Notes under the pieces: generated by a model
What the model was told of the DNA's origin: nothing
The model's database searches: none
The model's input: the letters and a program-made list of their open reading frames with translations, nothing else
Assembly: GCF_036429475.1 (NCBI RefSeq)
Contig: NZ_CP144125.1
Location: 2,666,001 to 2,730,000, forward strand
DNA: 64,000 nt
Reading direction: 5' to 3'
Source: Halalkalicoccus sp. CGA53
Lineage (GTDB): Archaea > Halobacteriota > Halobacteria > Halobacteriales > Halalkalicoccaceae
In this document: positions 19,167-27,260 of the stretch, piece after piece
Position numbering within the stretch: position 1 is the first letter of the stretch
How the letters are laid out: each line of letters begins with the position of its first letter
Position numbers and translations under genes: made by a program

Positions 19167-19955
19167 TCACGACCCGAGGACGCCGACCTGTTCCGCGGCG
19201 TAGCCGAATATCTCCCGGTAGCCGTACGGCGAGAGCAGGACGGGGTAGAACGGGACCTCGGCGGCGACCGTCCGGCCGTCGATCGAGGCGAACGGCTCGC
19301 CGGTGCCGACCGGCTCGAAGTTCTCCGCGAGCACGTCGTACTCCTCGCCACCCTCCTTCGGGATCGGACTCCTGAGCTCGAAGACCGGGATCTGGCCTCT
19401 CCCCCCCACGGAGTCCCCGTGTAACACACCCATCGTGGCGAGGAACTCGTGGACGATCCGCGTGGCGGTCTCGGTCGCCCGATCGCTCCCCTGCAGTCCA
19501 CACTCGACCTCGATCGTCCGCGCAGTCGTGAACAGCCGCCCCTGGACGAGTTCACCGGTCGTCACGAGCGTTTCGACGGACAGCGACGGGACGACCCGCT
19601 CGGCGAACGGCGTCACGCCGTCGGCGATGGCGAACGCCCGACCGGTCGACTGCGTGGAGTGGAGCGCGAGCGTCGCACAGCCCTCTAGCTCCTCCGCCAG
19701 GTCGTACGCGAGACGCCCCTCGTGGGTGTTCGCCGCCTGCTCGCCGGGAAAGGCGCGGTTGAGGTCGATGTCGAGATACCGCTTCCCACGCTCGGCGGCG
19801 AGCTCGTTCGCGACGATGAACTTCACCGGTCGCTCGACCGACGGCGACGCGTCGAGTATCCGCTCGATCGCCCGTATTCCACAGGGCTCGTCGCCGTGGA
19901 TACCACCGACGACGGCGATCTCGGGCACGCCCGACCCGAGCTGTTCGACTCTCAT
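19167..19955 (-). CDS. Succinylglutamate desuccinylase/aspartoacylase family hydrolase
   Basis: 262 residues from the ATG at 19955. M14-type zinc site: GGIHGDEPCG supplies His and Glu, and the later TLALHSTQS the second His; RYLDIDLNRAFPG is the substrate-carboxylate Arg region. The fold matches the AstE/aspartoacylase branch of zinc carboxypeptidases, so it probably cleaves an N-acyl amino acid. The frame extends to 20051 but the added residues are not family-like. It diverges from the tryptophanase-type gene. A second, secreted family member is at 25244. Confidence 0.85.
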   Translation of the reverse strand: MRVEQLGSGVPEIAVVGGIHGDEPCGIRAIERILDASPSVERPVKFIVANELAAERGKRYLDIDLNRAFPGEQAANTHEGRLAYDLAEELEGCATLALHSTQSTGRAFAIADGVTPFAERVVPSLSVETLVTTGELVQGRLFTTARTIEVECGLQGSDRATETATRIVHEFLATMGVLHGDSVGGRGQIPVFELRSPIPKEGGEEYDVLAENFEPVGTGEPFASIDGRTVAAEVPFYPVLLSPYGYREIFGYAAEQVGVLGS

Positions 19956-20096
19956 CGTCCCCTCTAGAACCCGGGAGGTGATAGGGGCCTCGGATCGTCG
20001 GCGATGTCCTCGCCCGGCGGTTCGGTCACAGGAACGGACACGATCGAACAACGCTGTCCGCCTAGACTCAAACGCCCGGGCCGGGTTAGGGGTCTC

Positions 20097-21458
20097 ATGG
20101 TCCAGTACCGTTCGGCGATGGCCGCCCCGATCGACCTCCTCCCCCGAGACGACCGTCGCGCCCGTCTTCGGGAGGCCGGCTACAACCTGTTCGACCTCGC
20201 CGCAGAGGACGTCTTCGTCGACCTGCTCACCGACAGCGGGACCGGCGCGATGAGCACCGACCAGTGGGCAGCACTCATGACCGGCGACGAGGCGTACGCC
20301 GGGAGTCGGAGCTTCGCACGGCTAGAGGACGCCGTCTCCGAGGTGATGGGCTTCGAGCACGTCCTCCCCACCCATCAGGGTCGCGGTGCGGAGAACGTCC
20401 TCTACGGCCACCTCTGCTCCGATGGCGATATCGTGATCAACAACACCCACTTCGACACCACCCGTGCACACGTCGCCGCGAACGGCGCGACGCCGATCGA
20501 CTGCCCCGTCGAGGAGGCGGCCGACCTCGATACCGACACCTCGTTCAAGGGGAACCTCGACGTCGAAGCCGCCAGGGGCGCGGCGACGGCGGCGGGGCGC
20601 GAGCGCGTCGCCGCTGTCGTCCTCACGATCACGAACAACTCGATGGCCGGCCAACCGGTGAGCGTCGAGAACACCCGCGCCGCGCGCGACCTCGCCGACG
20701 ACCTCGACGTCCCCCTCGTCGTCGACGCCTGCCGGTTCGCGGAGAACGCCCACTTCGTCCGCGAGCGGGAACCCGGGTTCGCCGAGGCGAGCGTCGCGGC
20801 CAGCGCCCGCGAACAGCTCTCGTACGCCGACTGCGTGGTGATGAGCGGGAAGAAGGAGGGGCTCTCGAACGTCGGCGGCTTTCTCGCGCTACGCGATCCG
20901 GAACTGGCCGAGGCGCTGAAACCGCGACTGATCCTCTACGAGGGATTTCCGACCTACGGCGGGATGGCCGGCCGGGACATGGCTGCGATGGCGGTCGGCC
21001 TGCGGGAGGCGGTCGACGGCGGCCGGGTCCGCAGCCGCGTCGCGCAGGTCCGGGCGCTCGGGGACCGACTGAGAGAGCGAGGCGTCCCGATCTACGAACC
21101 GGTCGGCGGCCACGCGGTCTACGTCGACGCGGGTGCGACGCTCCCGCACCTCGACCCCTCGACGTTCCCCGGTCAGGCGCTCGCCTGTGCGGCCTACCTT
21201 GCGGGTGGTGTCCGCGGGGTCGAACTCGGCAGTCTCGCGTTCCCCGAGGCCGACCGCCCCGAACTCCTCAGACTCGCCCTCCCCCGGCGGACGTACCACG
21301 ACGAGCACCTCGACCACGTCGCGGAGACGTTCGCGGCCGTCTTCGACCGTCGTGAGGAGGTCGGCGGGCTCGAACTCGTCACCGATCCCGACCCGCCCGA
21401 ACTGCGACACTTCAGCGCCGAGCTCCGTCCCCTTGAGGCGAGCGTGCTCGGTGACTGA
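20097..21458 (+). CDS. tnaA: Tryptophanase / tyrosine phenol-lyase family PLP enzyme
   Basis: 453 residues from the ATG at 20097. It follows the beta-eliminating lyase family closely: NLFDLAAEDVFVDLLTDSGT, GDEAYAGSRSF, LPTHQGRGAENVL, the PLP pocket VVDACRFAENAHF and the Schiff-base lysine in MSGKKEGLSNVGGF (about residue 252). The likely reaction is PLP-dependent beta-elimination, L-tryptophan to indole, pyruvate and ammonia, or the tyrosine equivalent. Which substrate is used cannot be decided by eye. No tnaB-like permease or leader peptide is next to it. The DUF309 gene converges on it with one base between the stops. Confidence 0.88.
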   Translation: MVQYRSAMAAPIDLLPRDDRRARLREAGYNLFDLAAEDVFVDLLTDSGTGAMSTDQWAALMTGDEAYAGSRSFARLEDAVSEVMGFEHVLPTHQGRGAENVLYGHLCSDGDIVINNTHFDTTRAHVAANGATPIDCPVEEAADLDTDTSFKGNLDVEAARGAATAAGRERVAAVVLTITNNSMAGQPVSVENTRAARDLADDLDVPLVVDACRFAENAHFVREREPGFAEASVAASAREQLSYADCVVMSGKKEGLSNVGGFLALRDPELAEALKPRLILYEGFPTYGGMAGRDMAAMAVGLREAVDGGRVRSRVAQVRALGDRLRERGVPIYEPVGGHAVYVDAGATLPHLDPSTFPGQALACAAYLAGGVRGVELGSLAFPEADRPELLRLALPRRTYHDEHLDHVAETFAAVFDRREEVGGLELVTDPDPPELRHFSAELRPLEASVLGD

Positions 21459-21459
21459 C

Positions 21460-21939
21460 TCAGTCGAGTGACTCCGCGTACAGGAAGTCCTCCTCGCGCG
21501 CGTCGGGGTATCGACCGTCGAGGGCGATCTGCCACCCGTCGATCAGGGTCGGATCGGTGAGCGCGTTCGTGAGCCTCGTCCGCACGTCGAGGAGGTCGAC
21601 GCCGTAGAAGTCGCGTGGAACGCCGTGGAGGTACTGGAGTGCGGTCTCGAACAGCGAGCGCATCCCGTCGTCGTCCTCGAAGTCGACGTGTTTGTACGCT
21701 CCTGCGGCGACCTGTACCATCCCGTGGAGGAACTTCGATTCGGTCGTCCCCGCCCCGTAGTTGTACCACTCGTCCTCGAAGCAGTCGTGTGACTCGTGGT
21801 ACTCGCCGGCGTTGAACAGCCGCACGCCGTGCACGGTCGCCCGGCGGAGCGTCGCGTGCTCCCACTCGCCGTCTGCCCGCCAGCCCGTCGGGTTTCCCAC
21901 GGGGGGTCCGACCGAGGGATCACGCGTGTGCTCGTCCAT
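21460..21939 (-). CDS. DUF309 domain protein
   Basis: 159 residues. The signature helix pair [18 protein letters not shown] followed by [16 protein letters not shown] is the DUF309 motif, with conserved His and Glu residues that suggest a metal- or ligand-binding helical bundle. Function is unknown. A coding-strand GGTTTATTC near 21963-21971 is placed for a leaderless start at 21939. It lies between the tryptophanase-type gene (convergent) and pckA (same strand, pckA upstream). Confidence 0.85.
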   Translation of the reverse strand: MDEHTRDPSVGPPVGNPTGWRADGEWEHATLRRATVHGVRLFNAGEYHESHDCFEDEWYNYGAGTTESKFLHGMVQVAAGAYKHVDFEDDDGMRSLFETALQYLHGVPRDFYGVDLLDVRTRLTNALTDPTLIDGWQIALDGRYPDAREEDFLYAESLD

Positions 21940-21978
21940 CGCTAAAGGGTTACGGTGGCCCGAATAAACCGGTTCGGA

Positions 21979-23520
21979 TCAGTAGACCGCCTCGCGGATA
22001 TCCTCGCGGAGCGTCGGAAAGCCCTCGAGGTAGGCGCGTCGTTCGGCACGTAGCTCCGCGAGGTGGGACTCGGCGTCGGGGTACGCCTCCGTGACCGAGA
22101 ACCGCCCGATCTCCGTTCCCGGCACCTCGACTGGGACCTCGAGTCCGAGCGTCTCGTCGGTGCGCCACTCTAGTCCCCCACGGGCGACGGCGGTCAGGAT
22201 CGCGACGGTGTCCGAGACGCCGATGTCCCGCTCGCGCTCTCCCTCGCCGATAGAGCCGGTGTTGATCAGATACGGCTCGATCTCGTTCGCTTCGATCAGC
22301 TCGAGAAATCGGTTGCCCTCCTCGCCCTCGGGGCCGACGATGAACGGGTTGGTCCCGACGACGCGGATCGCCTCGCCCGCTCGGTCGGGGTCGCCAGCGC
22401 TCGTCTCGATCGACTCCCCGAGCATGAACGCCGCGGCGGCCTGTCGCGTGCTCAGCCGCGCGATCGGCGGGCAGAGCGGGTTCCGTGTGATGAAAAAGAG
22501 CTGGTCGGCGCGCTCGGAGTCGATCGCCTCGCCCGCACACGGGAGGTCCTCGCGCCGGATCACCGCCCGTCCGTTTCGCGTGTACCGATCGTCGTCGAAG
22601 TCGACGGTCCCGTCCGACCCGACGGCGACGTTCTCGAGGACCGTCTCCGGCTGGGTCGCGGCGTGGTGGATCCCCGGCTGCTCGTCGGGGTCGAGGCCGA
22701 TCGTCTTCACGTAGAGCCCGCCGCCCTCGCTTCCCGCGACCGCGCCGTCGGGCAACAGCGCACAGACGTCGTCCTGTCGCATCTCGGTGCCCTCCGGCTC
22801 CTCCAGCCAGAGGCCGTGACCCGTCAGTGTCGACTTGCCCGTCGCGGAGAGCCCGAGGAACAGCTGATCGACCTCCGTCAGTCCGGCCCCGGTCTCCAGC
22901 GTGACGTGTTTGCTCCCGGCGTGGAGGCCGAGGCCGCCGGCTCGTTTCGCACGGTACATGAACAGTCGGAGGAAGGACTTCTTCGCCTCGCCCGTGTAGT
23001 CGCTCCCACAGACGACCGTCAGACCCTCTTCGGGGAGCACGCGGATCGCCTGGTGTTCGTAGTCGGGGAGCTGGATCGTGACGAAGTCGGGGTCGGTTCC
23101 GGGGGCCACCGGTTCGAGGAGTTTCGCCCAGGCGAGCGCGATCCGTCCGTAGCCCGTCGGGACGAACAGTCGGCAGGTGTAGGTGTGGTCGGGGTGGCGA
23201 CCGAGCTGTCGGTCGAGACAGAGCATCTCGCGGCCTCCGACCTCGCGTACCGCTTCTTCGATGAGCCGCCAGTCCTCCGCCTCGAAGCCGTCGTCGACGG
23301 CGTTCAGCGTCCGATCGGCGCACCGGGAGCGGACCCGGCTGACGTACGAGGCGCTTCCGTACTCGGTCGTCGTCTCGAGGTCCTCGGAGTCGGACCGAAG
23401 CTCCGAGAGCGAGGGGTCGTAGCGGATCGAGGCGGTCTCCAACGGATCGGGGAGACCCGACGTCGGGTTCGCGAGCACCGAGGAGTCGGGGTCGCCGGAC
23501 GTCACTGGTTCACCTGCCAT
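21979..23520 (-). CDS. pckA: Phosphoenolpyruvate carboxykinase (ATP)
   Basis: 513 residues. ATP-type PEPCK landmarks are present: the P-loop FLGLSATGKST at about residue 226, RQDDVCALL as the metal site (kinase-2), LYVKTIGLDPDEQPGI, FITRNPLCPPIARLSTRQAA, and the C-terminal substrate and adenine loop LINTGSIGEG. It catalyses oxaloacetate + ATP to PEP + CO2 + ADP, the entry step of gluconeogenesis. Its promoter is AT-rich with a TATA element (ACATAAATAATAC) placed for a leaderless start at 23520. A TbsP-type gluconeogenesis regulator lies about 6 kb away, though linkage does not prove control. Confidence 0.95.
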   Translation of the reverse strand: MAGEPVTSGDPDSSVLANPTSGLPDPLETASIRYDPSLSELRSDSEDLETTTEYGSASYVSRVRSRCADRTLNAVDDGFEAEDWRLIEEAVREVGGREMLCLDRQLGRHPDHTYTCRLFVPTGYGRIALAWAKLLEPVAPGTDPDFVTIQLPDYEHQAIRVLPEEGLTVVCGSDYTGEAKKSFLRLFMYRAKRAGGLGLHAGSKHVTLETGAGLTEVDQLFLGLSATGKSTLTGHGLWLEEPEGTEMRQDDVCALLPDGAVAGSEGGGLYVKTIGLDPDEQPGIHHAATQPETVLENVAVGSDGTVDFDDDRYTRNGRAVIRREDLPCAGEAIDSERADQLFFITRNPLCPPIARLSTRQAAAAFMLGESIETSAGDPDRAGEAIRVVGTNPFIVGPEGEEGNRFLELIEANEIEPYLINTGSIGEGERERDIGVSDTVAILTAVARGGLEWRTDETLGLEVPVEVPGTEIGRFSVTEAYPDAESHLAELRAERRAYLEGFPTLREDIREAVY

Positions 23521-23545
23521 CTATGCCTGGGTTACAGTACTCGAT

Positions 23546-23558
23546 GTATTATTTATGT
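23546..23558 (-). promoter_or_regulatory. pckA core promoter
   Basis: The coding-strand run ACATAAATAATAC in otherwise GC-rich sequence lies 26-38 bases before the pckA ATG at 23520, matching an archaeal TATA box for a leaderless or short-leader transcript. Confidence 0.6.
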
Positions 23559-23624
23559 ACTATCTAGAGCCGATACGTTCCCGGTCGCAACGCTTTACAC
23601 CCGTCGCGTCCGACCGCCTCACGC

Positions 23625-23709
23625 GCAAGGGTAGCCAAGCTAGGCCAACGGCGGCGGACTCAAGATCCGCTCTCGTAGGAGTTCGTGGGTTCGAATCCCT
23701 CCCCTTGCA
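23625..23709 (+). tRNA. tRNA-Leu (anticodon CAA)
   Basis: An 85-base class II tRNA. The acceptor arms GCAAGGG (23625-23631) and CCCTTGC (23702-23708) pair perfectly, with discriminator A at 23709. The anticodon stem GCGGA/TCCGC encloses the loop CTCAAGA, giving anticodon CAA. A long variable arm and T-loop TTCGAAT follow. The T-stem has one T-T mismatch. No CCA is encoded, as usual in archaea. A TATA-like CTTTACAC near 23592-23599 is correctly spaced. Confidence 0.95.
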
Positions 23710-23711
23710 TC

Positions 23712-23730
23712 GTTCGAATCCCCCCTCCCC
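23712..23730 (+). repeat. Partial copy of tRNA-Leu 3' region
   Basis: GTTCGAATCCC of the tRNA-Leu T-arm recurs three bases after the tRNA end, followed by a C-rich variant of the acceptor strand. It may be a scar of an integrated element at the tRNA 3' end, or chance; the identity is short. Confidence 0.35.
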
Positions 23731-24018
23731 CGTCGACCCATTGCCCCGACGACTCCATCCGATGGGAGACGAGACGGCAGTCTCACTCGGGCCGTTCGGA
23801 CCAGGTTACGGGAGAGCTAACGACTCGCTATCGATGCCATAACGACCCGTTCTCCCGCGGTCAGACCCGCTCTCGTCCGACCTCGCACCCGTCGCTCCGA
23901 GGTCCCTCTGCTCCTCGGAGCGACGGGTACGACCCTCGAAACGGTCCGGGAGGGTCGCGAACGATCTGTACCATTTATGTTTCGACAGGGAAGAGGTTAG
24001 GCGAGGGGAAGGGAGATC

Positions 24019-24315
24019 ACGACCACCGACATCACCTGGGAACGGCTCGAGCGAGTCCTCTCGCTCGTCTCACACCCCTACCGGTATCGGCTCGTCTCGA
24101 TGCTGCTCGACGGACCCGGCGAGCCGGTTTCGCTCGACACGCTCGTCGAGGACGTAGCCGAGTGGGAGGCCGGTTTCGACGACCGAACACCGGACCCGTA
24201 TCGGATCCGCCTCCAGCTCGTCCACCACCACCTGCCGAAACTGGAGGAGGCGGGGTTCATCGAGTACGACGAGCGGCGAGAGACAGTCGTGATCGCACCC
24301 GACCGCGGTCGGTGA
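24019..24315 (+). CDS. Winged-helix domain protein with apparent ACG start (possibly broken)
   Basis: 98 residues if read from ACG at 24019. The frame contains a full winged-helix domain: first helix WERLERVLSLVSHPYRYRLV, then LVHHHLPKLEEAGFIEYDER, like the DUF7344 regulators at 6-8 kb. The only in-frame ATG (24100) would cut the first helix in half. Upstream of the domain there is no ATG, GTG or TTG back to the in-frame TAG at 23998, and ACG at 24019, preceded by GGGAG, sits where ATG is expected. A TATA-like CATTTATG at 23972-23979 would start transcription near 24003. So this is either a rare ACG start, a gene that lost its start codon, or a shortened protein from 24100. The preceding 300 bases (23710-24018) hold no other gene. 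Confidence 0.6.
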   Translation, partial: TTTDITWERLERVLSLVSHPYRYRLVSMLLDGPGEPVSLDTLVEDVAEWEAGFDDRTPDPYRIRLQLVHHHLPKLEEAGFIEYDERRETVVIAPDRGR

Positions 24316-24354
24316 GAGAAAGAGTCTTACCCCCACGAAACCGCCAGCGGAACG

Positions 24355-24492
24355 ATGGTCGAGTACTACGTGACGGCGAACGGCTCGCGCGTCGAGGGAC
24401 CGTTCGAGACCCGTGCTGAGGCGAAACGTCGAGCGGACGATCTCTCGACGACCGAGGTGCTCTTCTCCTACGGCGTGGAAGCGACGCGGTGA
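24355..24492 (+). CDS. Small protein of 45 residues, unknown function
   Basis: Short frame with good haloarchaeal codon use, starting MVEYYVTANGSRVEGPFETR and ending YGVEATR. A TATA-like GTCTTACC at 24324-24331 lies about 27 bases before the ATG, as expected for a leaderless mRNA. The composition suggests a small beta-alpha-beta domain with the look of conserved haloarchaeal small proteins. It lies 39 bases after the winged-helix gene and converges with the PNPOx-family gene. Confidence 0.65.
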   Translation: MVEYYVTANGSRVEGPFETRAEAKRRADDLSTTEVLFSYGVEATR

Positions 24493-24497
24493 ACCGG

Positions 24498-24932
24498 TCA
24501 CATCCGGTCGCTGAAGTCCCAGCCGTAGACGGTCTCGGGAACGAGTTCGAGCGCGATCTCCTCCTCCGACCGGTCGAGCAGACGCCGCGCGAGCGCCGAG
24601 TCCGTCCCGCCCAGATACCGCACGAGGAGCTCCCGAAGTAGCTCCTTCCCCTCGTCTTCGGAGATCGAGACCGACCCGTTTCCACGTACCCCCCGGTAGG
24701 ATGGTTCGTTCGTGGACACCTCGAAGGCGACGTGGTCTCTGTGTTCGAGGTAGGCCACCAGGTCGGCCGAGCGCGCCGTCGCACAGGCGATCGCTCCCTC
24801 ATCGTAGCGGAACCAGAGCGAGACCATCCAGAGTCTCCCCTTCGGCGTCTCGCAGGCGAGTCGGATCGGGACGGCTGTCTCCGTGAGGAAGGTATCGACC
24901 TCCTCGCGCGTGTACGCTCCCGAGATCTTCAT
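24498..24932 (-). CDS. Pyridoxamine 5'-phosphate oxidase family (FMN-binding) protein
   Basis: 144 residues with the split-barrel pattern of small FMN or F420-binding oxidoreductases: IRLACETPKGRLWMVSLWF, CATARSADLVAYLEHRDHVAFEV, then RGVRGNGSVSIS and a C-terminal helical part. It probably binds FMN as a dimer; the substrate is unknown. It converges with the 45-residue gene, leaving five bases between the stops. Confidence 0.82.
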   Translation of the reverse strand: MKISGAYTREEVDTFLTETAVPIRLACETPKGRLWMVSLWFRYDEGAIACATARSADLVAYLEHRDHVAFEVSTNEPSYRGVRGNGSVSISEDEGKELLRELLVRYLGGTDSALARRLLDRSEEEIALELVPETVYGWDFSDRM

Positions 24933-24971
24933 ATCCCCGATAGCGCGCCGACTGTCAACTAGCTTCCGAGG

Positions 24972-25247
24972 TCAGCGAGTACGCCGGACGGCGTAGTAGA
25001 GCCCACTACAGAGCACCGAGAGCGCGTAGCAGACGAGGAGGAAGGGCGGCCAGTAGAGCCAGAAGAGATACTGCGGGACGAGGTAGCTCCCGACGACGGT
25101 CATCGCGAGCAGTATCAGGTAACTGGGTGCGGCGAGCGGCGTCAGCAGTCGGGTGTCCGCGACGCCGAGGAGGAACGGGACGACGAGTACACAGAAGACG
25201 AGAACTGTCGCGGGGCCGACCAGCACATCCCGGAGGAGGTCGTTCAT
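24972..25247 (-). CDS. Small membrane protein, unknown function
   Basis: 91 residues with three hydrophobic segments at about 12-29, 38-57 and 63-84, and a basic C-terminus (YYAVRRTR). Its ATG overlaps the stop of the upstream secreted hydrolase by four bases, so the two are translationally coupled. No family is recognised; the pairing suggests a helper or membrane partner of that hydrolase, which is inference. Confidence 0.7.
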   Translation of the reverse strand: MNDLLRDVLVGPATVLVFCVLVVPFLLGVADTRLLTPLAAPSYLILLAMTVVGSYLVPQYLFWLYWPPFLLVCYALSVLCSGLYYAVRRTR

Positions 25248-26050
25248 TCGAGTCTGCTGATGCCGTTTCGTTCGAGAAGCAGTTCGGTCATCTCGAGCGT
25301 CCACCGGGTCTGGGTCCCCGGATCGAGCAGGAACTCCGTCAGCTCGACGAGGAAGCCGGGTCGGCCGAGGTCGCCGCCCACCTTGTGGATCAACAGCGGG
25401 TTCGCCCCGGTCAGGGTGTTGCCGAGCGTGAACCGGTGGGGGATCATCACGCGGGGAACCCGTTCCGCGTTCATGTGTTCGATCACCGCGCGCGAGTCCG
25501 CGACGGCGTCGCCAGCGCCCGTCGGGAAGATGGCTTGGCCGACCCACTGGTTGTGTGTGTCGTAGATCCCCCGCGAGCGGTGGAGGTCGAGGACGACGTC
25601 GGGGTCCGAGGCCTCCACCGACGCCCAGAGCTCCCTCGAGAGTTCGCTCGTCGGCTCCTCGCCGCTCGGGAACGTCCTGTTCAGGTCCCCATCCGGACCC
25701 TCCCGAGTGCCGCGTTCGACCGCGATCATCTCCGCCCAGGGGACCACGACGAGCGTTCCCGCCTCGATCCGCCAGCCGATCACCTCCTCGGCGGCGCGAT
25801 AGCCGTTGACCTCGTCGCCGTGAACCCCTCCGAACACCATCGCGGTCGGACCCGACTCCGGTGCGCGAAGCTCGTAGATCGGCGTCTCGCGCTCGGTCCC
25901 CTCCATGATCGAGCGGACCTCGACGTCCATCTCCGGGTGGGGGTCGGGCGAACCGGGACCGACCGACTCGCTCGCGGTCCGGACCGCGGCGGCGCCGCCG
26001 ACGACGCCGATGGCGACGGCGCCCGCCGCGAGCACGCTTCGCCTGTTCAT
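25244..26050 (-). CDS. Secreted (Tat) aspartoacylase/M14-like zinc hydrolase
   Basis: 268 residues from the ATG at 26050. The N-terminus MNRRSVLAAGAVAIGVVGG is a twin-arginine signal with a hydrophobic core, so the enzyme is probably exported folded. The zinc site is GGVHGDEVNGYRAA (His, Glu) and later VVLDLHRSRG (His); GPDGDLNRTFP is the substrate-carboxylate Arg region. The catalytic Glu probably lies in FLVELTEFLL. It is related to the cytoplasmic paralogue at 19167 but is a different subfamily. It diverges from the DUF63 gene, and a small membrane protein gene overlaps its stop. Confidence 0.83.
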   Translation of the reverse strand: MNRRSVLAAGAVAIGVVGGAAAVRTASESVGPGSPDPHPEMDVEVRSIMEGTERETPIYELRAPESGPTAMVFGGVHGDEVNGYRAAEEVIGWRIEAGTLVVVPWAEMIAVERGTREGPDGDLNRTFPSGEEPTSELSRELWASVEASDPDVVLDLHRSRGIYDTHNQWVGQAIFPTGAGDAVADSRAVIEHMNAERVPRVMIPHRFTLGNTLTGANPLLIHKVGGDLGRPGFLVELTEFLLDPGTQTRWTLEMTELLLERNGISRLE

Positions 26051-26132
26051 ATTCGGGCTACAGCACCGCCGCATATCAGTCCGACGGGCGACGACCGCAA
26101 CCCTCAAATCACCGGCCCGCACGACGTACCAC

Positions 26133-27260
26133 ATGGACGAGGTTTACGGCGTCGATCCCGAGCGCGCGTGGGGAGGTGCGCTCCTCGCGGGCGTCCTCGC
26201 GCTCGTCGCCGGCGCGCTCGCCTTCCCCCGACAGGTCTACGACGAGTTCCTCTGGCGATACTTCTGGGGCCCGGTCGTCGCCGACGCCTACGGCGCGCCG
26301 TGTGCGGTGCGAGCGGGCGGCGAGACCACGGTCGCCGCCGACGCGACGGAGTGCACCGCGGCCGCGGGGATCGTCGCCGAACCGGGCTACACGACGCTCT
26401 CGACGGTCAGCTACGCGGTCGTTCTGATCTTCATGCTGATCGGCGTCATCTTCCTCCTCCGACGGCTCGACGTCGGGGACAGCCCTCGCTTTTTCTTCTC
26501 GCTGTTCCCGTTCATGCTCTTCGGTGGGGCGCTCCGGGTGGTCGAAGACGCGAACGTCGCGCTCATGGGCGCGGACGGGCCCACGATCCCGTTCCCGTGG
26601 AGCGGGTTTCTGATCAGCCCGCTGATCTACTTCACCGTCTTCTTCGTCACGGTCGCCGCGCTCGTCGCGAGCGTCCTCGCCGAGCACCGGGGAGCGGTCG
26701 ATCGCTACGAGTACCCACTCGCGGGGTTCGGTACCCTCGTCCTCGCCACGACGTTCGGCTACCTCGGCTGGCTCGTGCTCACCACCGAGGTGCTCGGGTT
26801 CCAGCTGCTCGTCCCGCTGATCACGCTCGTGGGCGCGACGCTCATCACCGCGGTCGTCTGGCTGTTCACCCAGCGTGCGACCCCCGTCGTCAACGCCGGC
26901 ACCGGGCTCATGGGCGCGCTCGTGATCTGGGGTCACACCGTCGACGGCGTCGCGAACGTGCTCAGCCTCGACTGGTCCGAGTCGCTGGGAATCCCCTCCT
27001 ACGCCCCGAAACACGTCGTCAACAGCGCGATCATCGACGTCACCGGAGCGGTGCAGCCCGCGTGGCTCTCCGAGGCGATCGGTACCGCCTGGCCGTTTCT
27101 CCCGGTGAAGGTGCTCGCCGCGACGGTCGTCGTCTACGTCTTCGACGACCAGATCTTCGAGGAGAGCCCCCGGTACGCGATGATCCTCCTGATCGCGATC
27201 CTCGCGGTCGGTCTCGGCCCCGGTACCCGGGACTTCCTCCGCGCGACGTTCGGGATCTAG
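26133..27260 (+). CDS. DUF63 family membrane protein
   Basis: 375 residues with eight or more hydrophobic helices. It matches the archaeal DUF63 family: an N-terminal helix followed by RQVYDEFLWRYFWGPVVADA, then FMLFGGALRVVEDAN, LISPLIYFTVF, GHTVDGVANVL and the C-terminal PVKVLAATVVVYVFDDQI. DUF63 proteins are widespread archaeal membrane proteins without an assigned reaction; conserved Asp, Glu and His residues within the helices hint at an enzyme acting on lipids. It converges with the YcaO gene: the two stop codons share the tetramer CTAG (27257-27260). Confidence 0.88.
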   Translation: MDEVYGVDPERAWGGALLAGVLALVAGALAFPRQVYDEFLWRYFWGPVVADAYGAPCAVRAGGETTVAADATECTAAAGIVAEPGYTTLSTVSYAVVLIFMLIGVIFLLRRLDVGDSPRFFFSLFPFMLFGGALRVVEDANVALMGADGPTIPFPWSGFLISPLIYFTVFFVTVAALVASVLAEHRGAVDRYEYPLAGFGTLVLATTFGYLGWLVLTTEVLGFQLLVPLITLVGATLITAVVWLFTQRATPVVNAGTGLMGALVIWGHTVDGVANVLSLDWSESLGIPSYAPKHVVNSAIIDVTGAVQPAWLSEAIGTAWPFLPVKVLAATVVVYVFDDQIFEESPRYAMILLIAILAVGLGPGTRDFLRATFGI

